Positions 7,187 to 14,825 of a DNA stretch of 29,304 nt are shown here, one piece after another. A model generated the notes under the pieces. That model made no database searches and was not told the origin of the DNA. It saw only the letters and a program-made list of their open reading frames with translations. Source of the DNA: JARKQH01 sp964631605 (GTDB taxonomy: Bacteria > Verrucomicrobiota > Verrucomicrobiia > Limisphaerales > UBA8199); the NCBI GenBank assembly GCA_964631605.1, contig CAZVYG010000067.1:1-29304 (forward strand). The letters are read 5' to 3'. Numbering within the stretch: position 1 is the first letter of the stretch; every line of letters begins with the position of its first letter. Made by a program: the position numbers and the translations under genes.

Positions 7187-7409
7187 GAACCGGGCCGCAA
7201 GCGAGGCCCAGCAACAGCCCGCCCTCCAACAAGAGACGCAACCGGCCGTCCTCGAGTTCAACTCGGTTGAAGAATTATTGAGGCACGACGCCATTCACAC
7301 CCCCGTGCCCCCGGCCATTGAAGATCACCTCGCCAAGGCGCTGCCTTCTCCCCCGCCCCAGGCGAGCCCCCGGTGGTGGCGCCGCTGGTTTGGCGGCAAA
7401 CGCTCTTGA
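7170..7409 (+). CDS. Small conserved-type protein coupled to the sigma factor
   Basis: 79 residues starting MKRQSKNRAASEAQQQ. An acidic segment, LEFNSVEELLRHDA, is followed by HTPVPPAIEDHLAKAL, a Pro-rich linker and a C-terminal basic-aromatic tail, PRWWRRWFGGKRS. GAGG at 7157-7160 lies 9 nt before the ATG. The gene overlaps the sigma factor end and is followed 25 nt later by the AAA ATPase, so the three look like one operon. There is no membrane span and no zinc-binding motif, so it is not a classical anti-sigma factor. The Trp/Arg tail could touch membrane or nucleic acid. The function is unknown; the coupling suggests a role in sigma factor control. Confidence 0.6.
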   Translation: MKRQSKNRAASEAQQQPALQQETQPAVLEFNSVEELLRHDAIHTPVPPAIEDHLAKALPSPPPQASPRWWRRWFGGKRS

Positions 7410-7434
7410 TACCCCCTCTTGGCAAAGCTCGAAC

Positions 7435-8976
7435 ATGAATTTCCAAGCTGAACTTGAGACACTGATCCGGGCCCGCTACCCGGTGCTCTACATTGTCACC
7501 AGCGAAGAAACCCGGGTGCAGGAGACGGTCCTGGAAATCGCCGCGCGCCGCCAGAAAAAGGTGTTCGAGTGGAGCTGCACCCTCGGCATCATGCCCGCCG
7601 GTGCTTCCATACAATCCCAGAAATCCCGCAACCCGGGAACCAGGGAACCCCTGGCCGCCCTGGACCAGGTCATCGAACACGTCGAACCCGCCCTCTACCT
7701 GTTCAAGGATTTTCACCCCTTCCTCTCCAAAGCGCATCCCGCCGTCATCCGCAAGCTCAAGGAAATCGCCCTTCACCTGAAAAACAGCTTCAAAACGATC
7801 CTCCTGGTTTCCCCCGTGATGGAAATCCCAACCGAGCTCGAGAAGGAAATCACCGTGCTCAATTTTCCGCTGCCGGCGCGGGACGACCTCGCCCGACTGC
7901 TGGATCGCATCGTGTCTGAAGTCCGCTTGCGCAAGGACCTACGGATTGACCTCGACGAGCCGGCACGGGATCGGCTGCTGCAGGCGGCTCTCGGCCTGAC
8001 TCTTGGCGAGGCCGAGAATGTCTTCGCCCGCATCATTGTCAAACACGGCCGCCTGAGCGGCGAGGACCTCCAGGAGGTCTTTGCCGAAAAACAGCAGATC
8101 ATTCGCAAAAGCGGCCTGCTGGAGTACTTTGCCGCCACCGAGAATTTCGACCGCATCGGGGGCCTGGACCTGCTCAAGCAATGGCTGCTCAAGCGCGGCC
8201 GGGCCTTCTGTCTCGAAGCGCGCAGTTTCGGGCTGCCCGCTCCCCGCGGCATTCTCCTGCTCGGGGTGCAGGGCTGCGGCAAGAGCCTCTGCGCCAAGGC
8301 GGTCTCGAACCAATGGCAACTGCCCCTGCTCCGTTTCGACATGGGGCGCATGTTCAACAGCTTCGTCGGTTCCTCCGAGGAAAACGTGCGACGTGCCATT
8401 CAGGTGGCCGAATCCGTCGCTCCGGCGGTGCTGTGGGTGGACGAGATTGACAAGGCGTTCGCCGGCACCCAGGCCTCCGGCGCCACCGACGGCGGCACCA
8501 CCGCCCGCGTTTTCGGCACCTTCCTCACCTGGCTCTCGGAAAAAACCGCCCCCGTCTTTGTCGTGGCCACCGCCAACGACATTCAACACCTCCCGCCCGA
8601 ACTCCTGCGCAAGGGGCGGCTGGACGAAATCTTTTTCGTGGACCTCCCCAGGCGGGACGAGCGCGCCGACATCTTTCGCATTCATCTCGCCAGCCGCGGA
8701 CGGGACCCCAGCCGGTTCGACCTCGACCAGCTCGCCGGGGCCAGCCAGGGCTTCAGCGGAGCGGAAATCGAGGAAGCCATTATCAGCGGGCTCTACGACG
8801 CCTTTTACGCCGGCACCGAACTGGACACCGCCACCGTCCTCGCCGCCCTGAAGCAATCCGTGCCCCTGGCCCGCACCATGGAAGAGCAAATCCAGGCCCT
8901 TCGCGCCTGGGCCGAAGGCCGCGCCCGCAACGCCAGCCACGGCGCTGCAGTCAACGGCTCACTTCCCCGGGATTGA
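7435..8976 (+). CDS. AAA+ ATPase, Ycf46-like
   Basis: 513 residues from ATG 7435. The N-terminal half (residues 1-220) is the Ycf46-type domain, starting FQAELETLIRARYPVLYIVT with ALYLFKDFHPFL and PVMEIPTELEKEITVL. The C-terminal half is a full AAA module: Walker A GVQGCGKSLCAK (~276), Walker B AVLWVDEIDKAF (~331), sensor-1 VVATAND, a pore-side MGRMFNSFVGSSEENVRRAI and the Arg finger in LRKGRLDEIFFVDLP. Ycf46-like ATPases occur in cyanobacteria, plastids and many bacteria; in cyanobacteria they have been linked to CO2 use and photosynthesis regulation. Here they follow an ECF sigma factor, so a stress or remodelling role is possible. The upstream frame extends beyond this ATG, but that part overlaps the small upstream gene. 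Substrate unknown. Confidence 0.9.
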   Translation: MNFQAELETLIRARYPVLYIVTSEETRVQETVLEIAARRQKKVFEWSCTLGIMPAGASIQSQKSRNPGTREPLAALDQVIEHVEPALYLFKDFHPFLSKAHPAVIRKLKEIALHLKNSFKTILLVSPVMEIPTELEKEITVLNFPLPARDDLARLLDRIVSEVRLRKDLRIDLDEPARDRLLQAALGLTLGEAENVFARIIVKHGRLSGEDLQEVFAEKQQIIRKSGLLEYFAATENFDRIGGLDLLKQWLLKRGRAFCLEARSFGLPAPRGILLLGVQGCGKSLCAKAVSNQWQLPLLRFDMGRMFNSFVGSSEENVRRAIQVAESVAPAVLWVDEIDKAFAGTQASGATDGGTTARVFGTFLTWLSEKTAPVFVVATANDIQHLPPELLRKGRLDEIFFVDLPRRDERADIFRIHLASRGRDPSRFDLDQLAGASQGFSGAEIEEAIISGLYDAFYAGTELDTATVLAALKQSVPLARTMEEQIQALRAWAEGRARNASHGAAVNGSLPRD

Positions 8977-8996
8977 AGGCAGTCCCGCTGCGGCCG

Positions 8997-10589
8997 TCAA
9001 AGGGTCGCCACCATGCCGTGGCGCCCCATGCCCCCCTGCTCCGCACCTTGGGACGCCGGGAGATGCGCCAGCGCCAGCACCGGCGCGTCAAGCAACCGCT
9101 CGGCCTGCAGCGGCAGGGTCGGGTTCTCGTAGTCCACGCCGGCGAACTGGGTGTAATGCCGGAACACGTCCACGTTCTGGATGAACCCCCGGAACCGGTT
9201 TGCGCCCGGCCCCAACGCCACCACGGGTACCAGGTCGGACGTGTGGGCCAGCGAAGTCCAGCCAATGCCAGTTTGGTTGGCCAGGAACTGGGCCAGTTGA
9301 AACTCACCGCTGTTGGCCAATTCGTAAAGCGCGTCGCCCTGGCCCGCAAAAAACTGGCGCAGTTTTACGCTCTGCTTTTCGCTCACGGCAAAGCCCGTCG
9401 CTTCCTGGATGATCTCGGCCAACCGGGCGGGCTCGACCAGGCCCGCTTTGGAAGGATCCACCTCGAGCATGTCCTCCGTGTCGCTGTCCGGAATCGCATA
9501 AATGCGGCGAAGCATCCACTCGTGGGACTGGGTAATTTTTGTAAGCTGACCGAACAGGCGGCTGGATTGGCTGTAACGCGTGCCGGTGCCGTTGAGGCCG
9601 GGATTCCCCGTGCCGTGGTCGGTGGTGACGACCAGGAGCGTGTCCGGATGTTTCTGCCGAAACGCCACGCAAACCGCCAGTGCCTCGTCGAACGCAATCT
9701 GGTCGTGAAACGCCCCCGCGGCGTCGTTCAAGTGGGCGGCGTGGTCCACCCGCCCGCCTTCGACTTGCAGGACGAAGTGTTCCTCACGCTCCAGCTTGCC
9801 CAGGGCGGCGGTTGTCATCTCGGCCAGTGTGGGAACCGTGGCCCTCAGCTTGCCGTCGGCCTGGTGGTCGAGCGTGAAAGGCAGGTGGCCGGGGCTGAAC
9901 AGCCCGAGCCACGGCTTGTCGGTTGGCGCGACAGACAACTCGCTCCGGTTGTGAAGAACTTGATAACCCGCTTGTGAAAACTCCCCTGGCAAATCGCGTT
10001 GGTCGGAGCGGGAGCGGGAGGCGAAAAACCGCGCGCCGCCCCCGAGCAGAACTTCAATCCGACGCTCCAGGAGCTGACTCGCTATCAACTCGCCCTGCGA
10101 ACGTTTGGGCACGTTCACGGCGAAGCCGGCTGGCGTCGCGTGGGTGATTTCCGTGGTGGTGACCAGCCCGCGGGTCCAGCCGGCGTCGCCCAGCAGTTCA
10201 TAAAGCGGACGCAATTTGCGACCGTCAGGCAGCACGTTAAGCGCCCCATTGACCACGCGGGAACCCGAGCCCCACGCGGATGAACTGGCGGCGGAATCCG
10301 TCACCAGCGAGTTGAGCGACCGAACGTTCATCAGTCCCGTCACGACGTTGGGATCACTGTGGAGTCGGATCCACTCCAGACCCCGCCCGCGGGTGAGCTG
10401 GGACAAATGCTCGGCACAGCTCAACGTGCCCTGGCTCATGCCGTCGGACACCAAATGAATGATGTGACGGGGCCGGTCGCCTGGGCGGAACGTGATCTCC
10501 GAGGAGGCGCGCACCACCGCGGGCGCGCCGGCCACCCCGGCCACTAAAATTCCGGATCGGCTGAAGAACGATCTGCGGTTAACTCTCAT
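8997..10589 (-). CDS. Alkaline phosphatase, PhoA-type, Tat-exported
   Basis: 530 residues. A twin-arginine-like signal, VNRRSFFSRSGILVAGVAGA (residues 3-22), implies export. The alkaline phosphatase core is intact: metal Asp in HLVSDGMSQGT (D49), nucleophile Ser99 in LVTDSAASSSAWGSG, VTTTEITHATPAGFA, the metal-binding EGGRVDHAAHLND and VTTDHGTGNPG, and a late HTSDLVPVVALGPGA carrying the third metal His. It hydrolyses phosphate monoesters outside the cytoplasm using two Zn and usually one Mg. The start ATG follows a TTGGCG-N17-TAAAGT promoter by 6 nt. It faces the AAA ATPase gene with a 20-nt gap, and diverges from the transglutaminase gene. A Pho-box was looked for but not recognised. Confidence 0.93.
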   Translation of the reverse strand: MRVNRRSFFSRSGILVAGVAGAPAVVRASSEITFRPGDRPRHIIHLVSDGMSQGTLSCAEHLSQLTRGRGLEWIRLHSDPNVVTGLMNVRSLNSLVTDSAASSSAWGSGSRVVNGALNVLPDGRKLRPLYELLGDAGWTRGLVTTTEITHATPAGFAVNVPKRSQGELIASQLLERRIEVLLGGGARFFASRSRSDQRDLPGEFSQAGYQVLHNRSELSVAPTDKPWLGLFSPGHLPFTLDHQADGKLRATVPTLAEMTTAALGKLEREEHFVLQVEGGRVDHAAHLNDAAGAFHDQIAFDEALAVCVAFRQKHPDTLLVVTTDHGTGNPGLNGTGTRYSQSSRLFGQLTKITQSHEWMLRRIYAIPDSDTEDMLEVDPSKAGLVEPARLAEIIQEATGFAVSEKQSVKLRQFFAGQGDALYELANSGEFQLAQFLANQTGIGWTSLAHTSDLVPVVALGPGANRFRGFIQNVDVFRHYTQFAGVDYENPTLPLQAERLLDAPVLALAHLPASQGAEQGGMGRHGMVATL

Positions 10590-10595
10590 GCGCCA

Positions 10596-10624
10596 ACTTT
10601 AGACGGCGAAACGCCGCCCGCCAA
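10596..10624 (-). promoter_or_regulatory. Promoter of the alkaline phosphatase gene
   Basis: On the minus strand, TTGGCG (10619-10624), a 17-bp spacer and TAAAGT (10596-10601), ending 6 nt before the ATG at 10589. The geometry matches other near-leaderless starts in the window. Confidence 0.45.
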
Positions 10625-10738
10625 CGACCGTAGGGTGACAACTCTGTGACTTTTGGATCCGATCAAAAAACGCCGCTTCAAACCCGCACCGCGGCGTCTC
10701 CGCCACCGCCCGGCGGCAGCGGCCCCTCTCCGCATGTC

Positions 10739-10766
10739 TTGCCTCAAGGGCTGGGGCTGTTACCCT
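10739..10766 (+). promoter_or_regulatory. Promoter upstream of the transglutaminase gene
   Basis: TTGCCT (10739-10744), a 16-bp spacer and TACCCT (10761-10766), 6 nt before the ATG of a 20-codon upstream ORF. Nearly identical boxes precede the SGNH gene. Confidence 0.4.
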
Positions 10767-10772
10767 GTCCGC

Positions 10773-10835
10773 ATGACGACTTTTGCCATTGAAGTTGCCC
10801 CCGCGTCGGGCTGCCGGGCAGAATCACGCGCATGA
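10773..10835 (+). CDS. 20-residue upstream ORF (possible leader peptide)
   Basis: Reads MTTFAIEVAPASGCRAESRA. It starts 6 nt after a -10-like box, and its TGA overlaps the ATG of the transglutaminase gene (ATGA at 10832-10835). If the mRNA begins at the promoter given here, ribosomes would load on this ORF and reinitiate on the downstream gene. It could instead be chance. No function is visible in the peptide. Confidence 0.3.
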   Translation: MTTFAIEVAPASGCRAESRA

Positions 10836-12313
10836 GACCGCTGCTTGGACTACTGGTTTCGTTGGCTCTCCTGTGGGCAGGTGGTTGTCCGGGGCAATCC
10901 AGCCTCGAACGCGCCGCAGATTTGGAATTGCGCGGACAGTTCAAAGAAGCCGCCGCCCTGTTGGAGTCCGCGCTGGCGGATGCTTCGCTCGAAGCCTCCA
11001 ACCGCCACCTGCTTCGGTTCGAGCTGGACCGCCTGGAGCGTATCCGCAAGGATTTTCCCTACTCCGTCGAAGAACTGTATGCCGCATTGAAGCAGAACCT
11101 CAAGGGCCTCACCCGCGACGAATTCGACCGCTGGGTGGCGGAGGGCCGGTTCGACTACCGCGAGATTGACGGAGAACGCCGGTTCATGACCTCGAGTGTC
11201 AGCAACCTCTTCTGGCGTTACCCTGAGCTGGAGCCGCGCCGCACTCCCCCCCAAAACACGCGCGCCCTCGAAAAGGCGCGGTGGGAAAACTGCGTTGCCA
11301 TTCGACAGGCCGCGCTGACTGAGAAGAAACCTTACGTTTTGCCCAAGCGCTTTCGCATGACCATGACGGTGACCGCCAAACCCGGCGCGGCGCCGGCCGG
11401 CGAAACCGTGCGGGCCTGGCTCCCCATTCCTCGGGAGTATCCTTTCCAGACCGACTTCACTTTAATCACCTCCTCGCCCCGCAGCGTCCTGGTGGCTCCG
11501 CCCGACAGCCCCATTCGGTCGGTGTTCTTCGAGCGGCCGGCCCGCAAAAATCAGCCCACCGTGTTCGAGGTGGTTTACGATTACACCACCTTCGGCGTGT
11601 GGTTCGAAGTGGACCCCGCCGCGGTCAAGCCGTGCGACCCGGAGGACCCGGTCTTCAAAACCTTTACCCGCGAGGCGCCGCACGTGGTCTTCACTCCGGA
11701 AATCCGCGCGCTGTCACAGACAATCGCGGGTTCCGAAACCAATCCTTATCTCAAGGCGAAGAAGTTCCACGATTGGATCGCCGAGAACATCAAATACAGC
11801 TACGCCATCGAATACTCCACCATCCGCAACATCAGCGATTACTGCCGCGCCCGCGGCTATGGTGACTGCGGCCAGGAGGCCCTGCTCTTCATCACCCTCT
11901 GCCGCCTCAATGGCATCCCCGCTCGCTGGCAATCCGGCTGGAGCACCTTTCCCGGCGCCAAATCCATCCATGACTGGGCCGAAATTTATGTGCCGCCTTA
12001 CGGCTGGATGCCGGTGGACCCGTACATGGGGATTTTTGCAATGCGCTACGCCACCAGCCTGTCGCCCGGGCAGCAACGCCAAATCCGCGACTTCTATTTC
12101 GGCGGCCTGGACGCGTACCGGATGGCTGCCAACTGCGACCACAACCAGGAGCTCACCCCGCCCAAACGCTCGTTGCGCTCGGACAATGTGGATTTCCAGC
12201 GCGGCGAACTCGAATGGGGGGACCACAACATCTATTTCGACCAGTATTCCTACAGCCTCGTTGTAAAGGAAGTGCCGCTGAAAAACGCTTCCGGCCTGCG
12301 TCTGGTTCCCTGA
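10832..12313 (+). CDS. Transglutaminase-like domain lipoprotein
   Basis: 493 residues. The N-terminus is a lipoprotein signal, LLGLLVSLALLWAGGC, with the lipid Cys at about residue 19. After an N-terminal helical region comes a beta-rich domain (FRMTMTVTAKPGA, VRAWLPIPREYPFQTDFTL) and then the transglutaminase/protease core. The likely triad is Cys346 (YGDCGQEALLFITLCRLNGI), His380 (SIHDWAEIY) and Asp396 (WMPVDPYMG), with the usual family spacing. Such proteins act as extracytoplasmic cysteine proteases or cross-linkers rather than true transglutaminases. Just upstream sits a 20-codon ORF whose stop overlaps this start. The next gene follows 42 nt downstream on the same strand. The substrate is unknown. 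Confidence 0.88.
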   Translation: MRPLLGLLVSLALLWAGGCPGQSSLERAADLELRGQFKEAAALLESALADASLEASNRHLLRFELDRLERIRKDFPYSVEELYAALKQNLKGLTRDEFDRWVAEGRFDYREIDGERRFMTSSVSNLFWRYPELEPRRTPPQNTRALEKARWENCVAIRQAALTEKKPYVLPKRFRMTMTVTAKPGAAPAGETVRAWLPIPREYPFQTDFTLITSSPRSVLVAPPDSPIRSVFFERPARKNQPTVFEVVYDYTTFGVWFEVDPAAVKPCDPEDPVFKTFTREAPHVVFTPEIRALSQTIAGSETNPYLKAKKFHDWIAENIKYSYAIEYSTIRNISDYCRARGYGDCGQEALLFITLCRLNGIPARWQSGWSTFPGAKSIHDWAEIYVPPYGWMPVDPYMGIFAMRYATSLSPGQQRQIRDFYFGGLDAYRMAANCDHNQELTPPKRSLRSDNVDFQRGELEWGDHNIYFDQYSYSLVVKEVPLKNASGLRLVP

Positions 12314-12355
12314 ATCATTGCAAGGCGTCAAAATACCTCCCAACCCTCTCATTTT

Positions 12356-13558
12356 ATGGAATCTCTGCCCACTGTCCTGCTCAAACCGGGGGAAGCGGAC
12401 CGCATCGCCGCGGGCCACCCCTGGGTTTATAGCACCTCCATCCTGCGTCTCAGCCGCCCCGCCACCGACGGCGAACTGGTGCAGGTCAAGGACCATCGCC
12501 AGCGTTTGCTGGGGACCGGCTTTTTCAATTCCCGCTCAAAAATCCACGTGCGCCTGCTCTCATCCGAACGAGTTCAGCCGGACCTGGCTTTCTTCGAAGC
12601 GCGCATTCGCGCAGCCTTGGAGGTCCGGCGCCGGCACCTGCCGACGGCATCCTCCTTCCGCGTCGTCAATGCAGAAAGCGACTTCCTCAGTGGATTGATC
12701 GTGGACAAATACGAAGATGTGCTCGTGGTTCAAATCAGTTCCCTCGGCATGGACCAGCGCAAATCCGTGATTGTCGAGGCGCTCCGGAGTATCTTTTCGC
12801 CCCGCGCCATCCTCGAGCGCGGGGACATGCCCTCGCGCAAATTTGAAGGTCTCCCCGAGGCGAGCGGCATCCTGCACGGCGAATTGAAAGGTCCCCTCAC
12901 CGTCCAGCTCAACGGCTTGAAGTTCGAAACCGACCTGGCTGCCGGCCACAAAACCGGCCTCTACCTGGACCAGCAGACCAACTACCAGCGCGTCGCCGGC
13001 CTTGCCGCCACCGGCCAGGTCCTCGATGCCTTCAGCTTTATTGGCGGCTTTGGGCTGCACCTGGCGCGCGCCGGCGCCGCCCACGTGCATCTCCTGGATC
13101 AGAGCGCCGAGGCCATCGCCGCGGCCCAGCGCAACGCGGCCATCAACGGCCTGGCCGACAAGTGCTCCTTCGAAAGTGTCAACGTTTTCGACTGGCTCAA
13201 GGCACAAACCACCACCCGGCCGCATGAGAAGATCGTGCCCCGATGGGATGCCATCATCCTTGATCCGCCCTCCTTCACGCGCAATCGCGCGGCCGTCCCC
13301 GACGCGCTGCGTGGTTACAAGGAAATCCACCTACGGTCGTTGAAACTGCTGAAACCGGGCGGCACCCTGGCCACCTTCTGTTGTTCGCATCACGTGCCCG
13401 CCAATCTCTTTCGAGACACCGTGCTGTCCGCCGCGTATGATGCCCGCCGAATCCTCCGCCAGGTCGCCACCTTCTGGCAGGGACCGGACCATCCCATCAT
13501 CCCCATGATTCCAGAAACCGAGTACCTCAAGGGTTTTGCCTTCGAGCTGGTCCGGTAG
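12356..13558 (+). CDS. Class I SAM-dependent rRNA methyltransferase, RlmI/PUA type
   Basis: 400 residues in the RlmI/YccW layout. An N-terminal PUA-like domain has LKPGEADRIAAGHPWVYSTS and GELVQVKDHRQRLLGTGFFN. A middle RNA-binding domain holds RVVNAESDFLSGLIVDKYED, then ILERGD. The Rossmann methyltransferase domain starts near DAFSFIGGFGLHLA (SAM motif I), with HLLDQSAEAI and the motif IV IILDPPSFTRN. A late ATFCCSHHV matches the CSHH signature of 23S rRNA m5C methyltransferases. In E. coli RlmI methylates C1962 of 23S rRNA; the site here is assumed by family. The ATG at 12356 gives the standard N-terminus. It is probably co-transcribed with the transglutaminase gene. Chance of a different RNA target is modest. 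Confidence 0.9.
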   Translation: MESLPTVLLKPGEADRIAAGHPWVYSTSILRLSRPATDGELVQVKDHRQRLLGTGFFNSRSKIHVRLLSSERVQPDLAFFEARIRAALEVRRRHLPTASSFRVVNAESDFLSGLIVDKYEDVLVVQISSLGMDQRKSVIVEALRSIFSPRAILERGDMPSRKFEGLPEASGILHGELKGPLTVQLNGLKFETDLAAGHKTGLYLDQQTNYQRVAGLAATGQVLDAFSFIGGFGLHLARAGAAHVHLLDQSAEAIAAAQRNAAINGLADKCSFESVNVFDWLKAQTTTRPHEKIVPRWDAIILDPPSFTRNRAAVPDALRGYKEIHLRSLKLLKPGGTLATFCCSHHVPANLFRDTVLSAAYDARRILRQVATFWQGPDHPIIPMIPETEYLKGFAFELVR

Positions 13559-13658
13559 GCAAACGAGCCCCCATCACAGCGGCAAGCTCCGCCCCTTTAG
13601 CCTCCCTCCAAGCCCCGCCGTCGGGGCCTCTGCGCCCGAGGCGCGCCACCGCCAGACA

Positions 13659-13686
13659 TTGCCTTTTTTCAGCCGACGACTACCTT
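13659..13686 (+). promoter_or_regulatory. Promoter of the SGNH hydrolase gene
   Basis: TTGCCT (13659-13664), a 16-bp spacer and TACCTT (13681-13686), ending 8 nt before the ATG at 13695. The boxes and spacer repeat those upstream of the transglutaminase gene almost exactly. Confidence 0.45.
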
Positions 13687-13694
13687 ACCGGCCA

Positions 13695-14825
13695 ATGAAA
13701 CGACTGGATTCGACTGTGACGCTGGCGACGGTGGCTATCGCCTTTTTTTCGCAGGAAGCCCTTACGCTGGCGGCCACGAGCACGGGGACAGCGCAGTCAC
13801 CAAACCTTGTCTGGACCGATATTCGCCAATTTCATGTCGAAGGGCGCGGATGGAACGATACGAAGGATTACTACGATCGGCTGCCAGCCAAAGCCGAGAC
13901 AATGGTTCGGACCCCCGTCTGGAATCTGGCGCGCAACTCCGCGGGCATGCTGGTTCGCTTCCGCACCGATGCCACCGCGATCCATGCGCGCTGGGCACTG
14001 ACTTCGCCCAACCTGGCCATGCCCCACATGCCCGCCACCGGCGTCAGCGGGCTGGACCTTTACGTCAAAATGCCAAACGGCCAATGGCGCTGGCTGGCTG
14101 TCGGCCAGCCCAAAGCCCAAACCAACGAGGTTCAACTCATCAGCGGCCTCCCCCAGGACGAGCGCGAATACCTCTTGTATCTGCCTCTATACAACGGCAC
14201 CCGGTTTGTCGAAATCGGGGTGCTGGCAGGCGCACACCTGCAACCGGCCGGCCCTTGGGGCCCCGGGCAGCGCAAGCCCATCGCCTTCTATGGGACTTCC
14301 ATCTTGCAGGGCGGATGCGCTTCCCGCCCGGGCATGTGCCACAGCGCCATCCTTGGCAGGCGTTTCAACTGGCCCACGATCAACCTCGGTTTTTCCGGCA
14401 ATGGCAAAATGGAGCCCGAGCTGGCCGATTTGTTGGCGGAACTGGACCCCGCGGTCTATGTGCTCGACTGCCTGCCCAACATGGTCGGCCGCGAAGTGGC
14501 CGAGCGGGTGGTTCCCTTCGTTCGGCGACTTCGCGCCGCTCACCCCAACACCCCCATCGTGCTGGTCGAGGACCGAACTTATGCCAACGCGTTCCTGGTG
14601 CCGGAAAAGCAGTCTCGGCACGAGGAAAGCCGCCGCGCCCTCAAAGACGCCTGGCGTCAGCTCAAGCGGGAAGGCGTCAGACACCTATGTTACATGCCCG
14701 GCGACTCCTTGATCGGCCTTGATGGTGAAGGAACGGTGGACGGATCCCATCCGACCGACCTGGGCTTTATGCGCCAAGCCGAGGCCTTTGCCAAAGTGCT
14801 TCGTCCCCTGCTCAAAACCAAATGA
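13695..14825 (+). CDS. Secreted SGNH/GDSL-type hydrolase with N-terminal beta domain
   Basis: 376 residues with an N-terminal signal peptide (TVTLATVAIAFFSQEALTLA). Residues ~40-190 form the beta-sandwich domain that often precedes SGNH_hydro_3 enzymes: LARNSAGMLVRFRTDATAIH, SGLDLYVKMPNGQWRW, LYLPLYNGTRFVEIGV. The catalytic domain has block I FYGTSILQGGCASRPGM (Ser202), block II NLGFSGNGKMEPE, block III DCLPNM and block V DGSHPTDLG (Asp349, His352). These are the marks of a lipase/acylhydrolase such as a carbohydrate esterase that removes acyl groups from polysaccharides. I chose ATG 13695, 8 nt after a promoter. The stop overlaps the next start (ATGA), so the two are translationally coupled. 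The substrate is unknown, but the fucosidases in the window fit decoration removal. Confidence 0.88.
   Translation: MKRLDSTVTLATVAIAFFSQEALTLAATSTGTAQSPNLVWTDIRQFHVEGRGWNDTKDYYDRLPAKAETMVRTPVWNLARNSAGMLVRFRTDATAIHARWALTSPNLAMPHMPATGVSGLDLYVKMPNGQWRWLAVGQPKAQTNEVQLISGLPQDEREYLLYLPLYNGTRFVEIGVLAGAHLQPAGPWGPGQRKPIAFYGTSILQGGCASRPGMCHSAILGRRFNWPTINLGFSGNGKMEPELADLLAELDPAVYVLDCLPNMVGREVAERVVPFVRRLRAAHPNTPIVLVEDRTYANAFLVPEKQSRHEESRRALKDAWRQLKREGVRHLCYMPGDSLIGLDGEGTVDGSHPTDLGFMRQAEAFAKVLRPLLKTK

Noticed and set aside
7939..8940. 333-codon minus-strand frame opposite the AAA ATPase
   Set aside because: Gly/Ala/Val-rich shadow of the ATPase gene.
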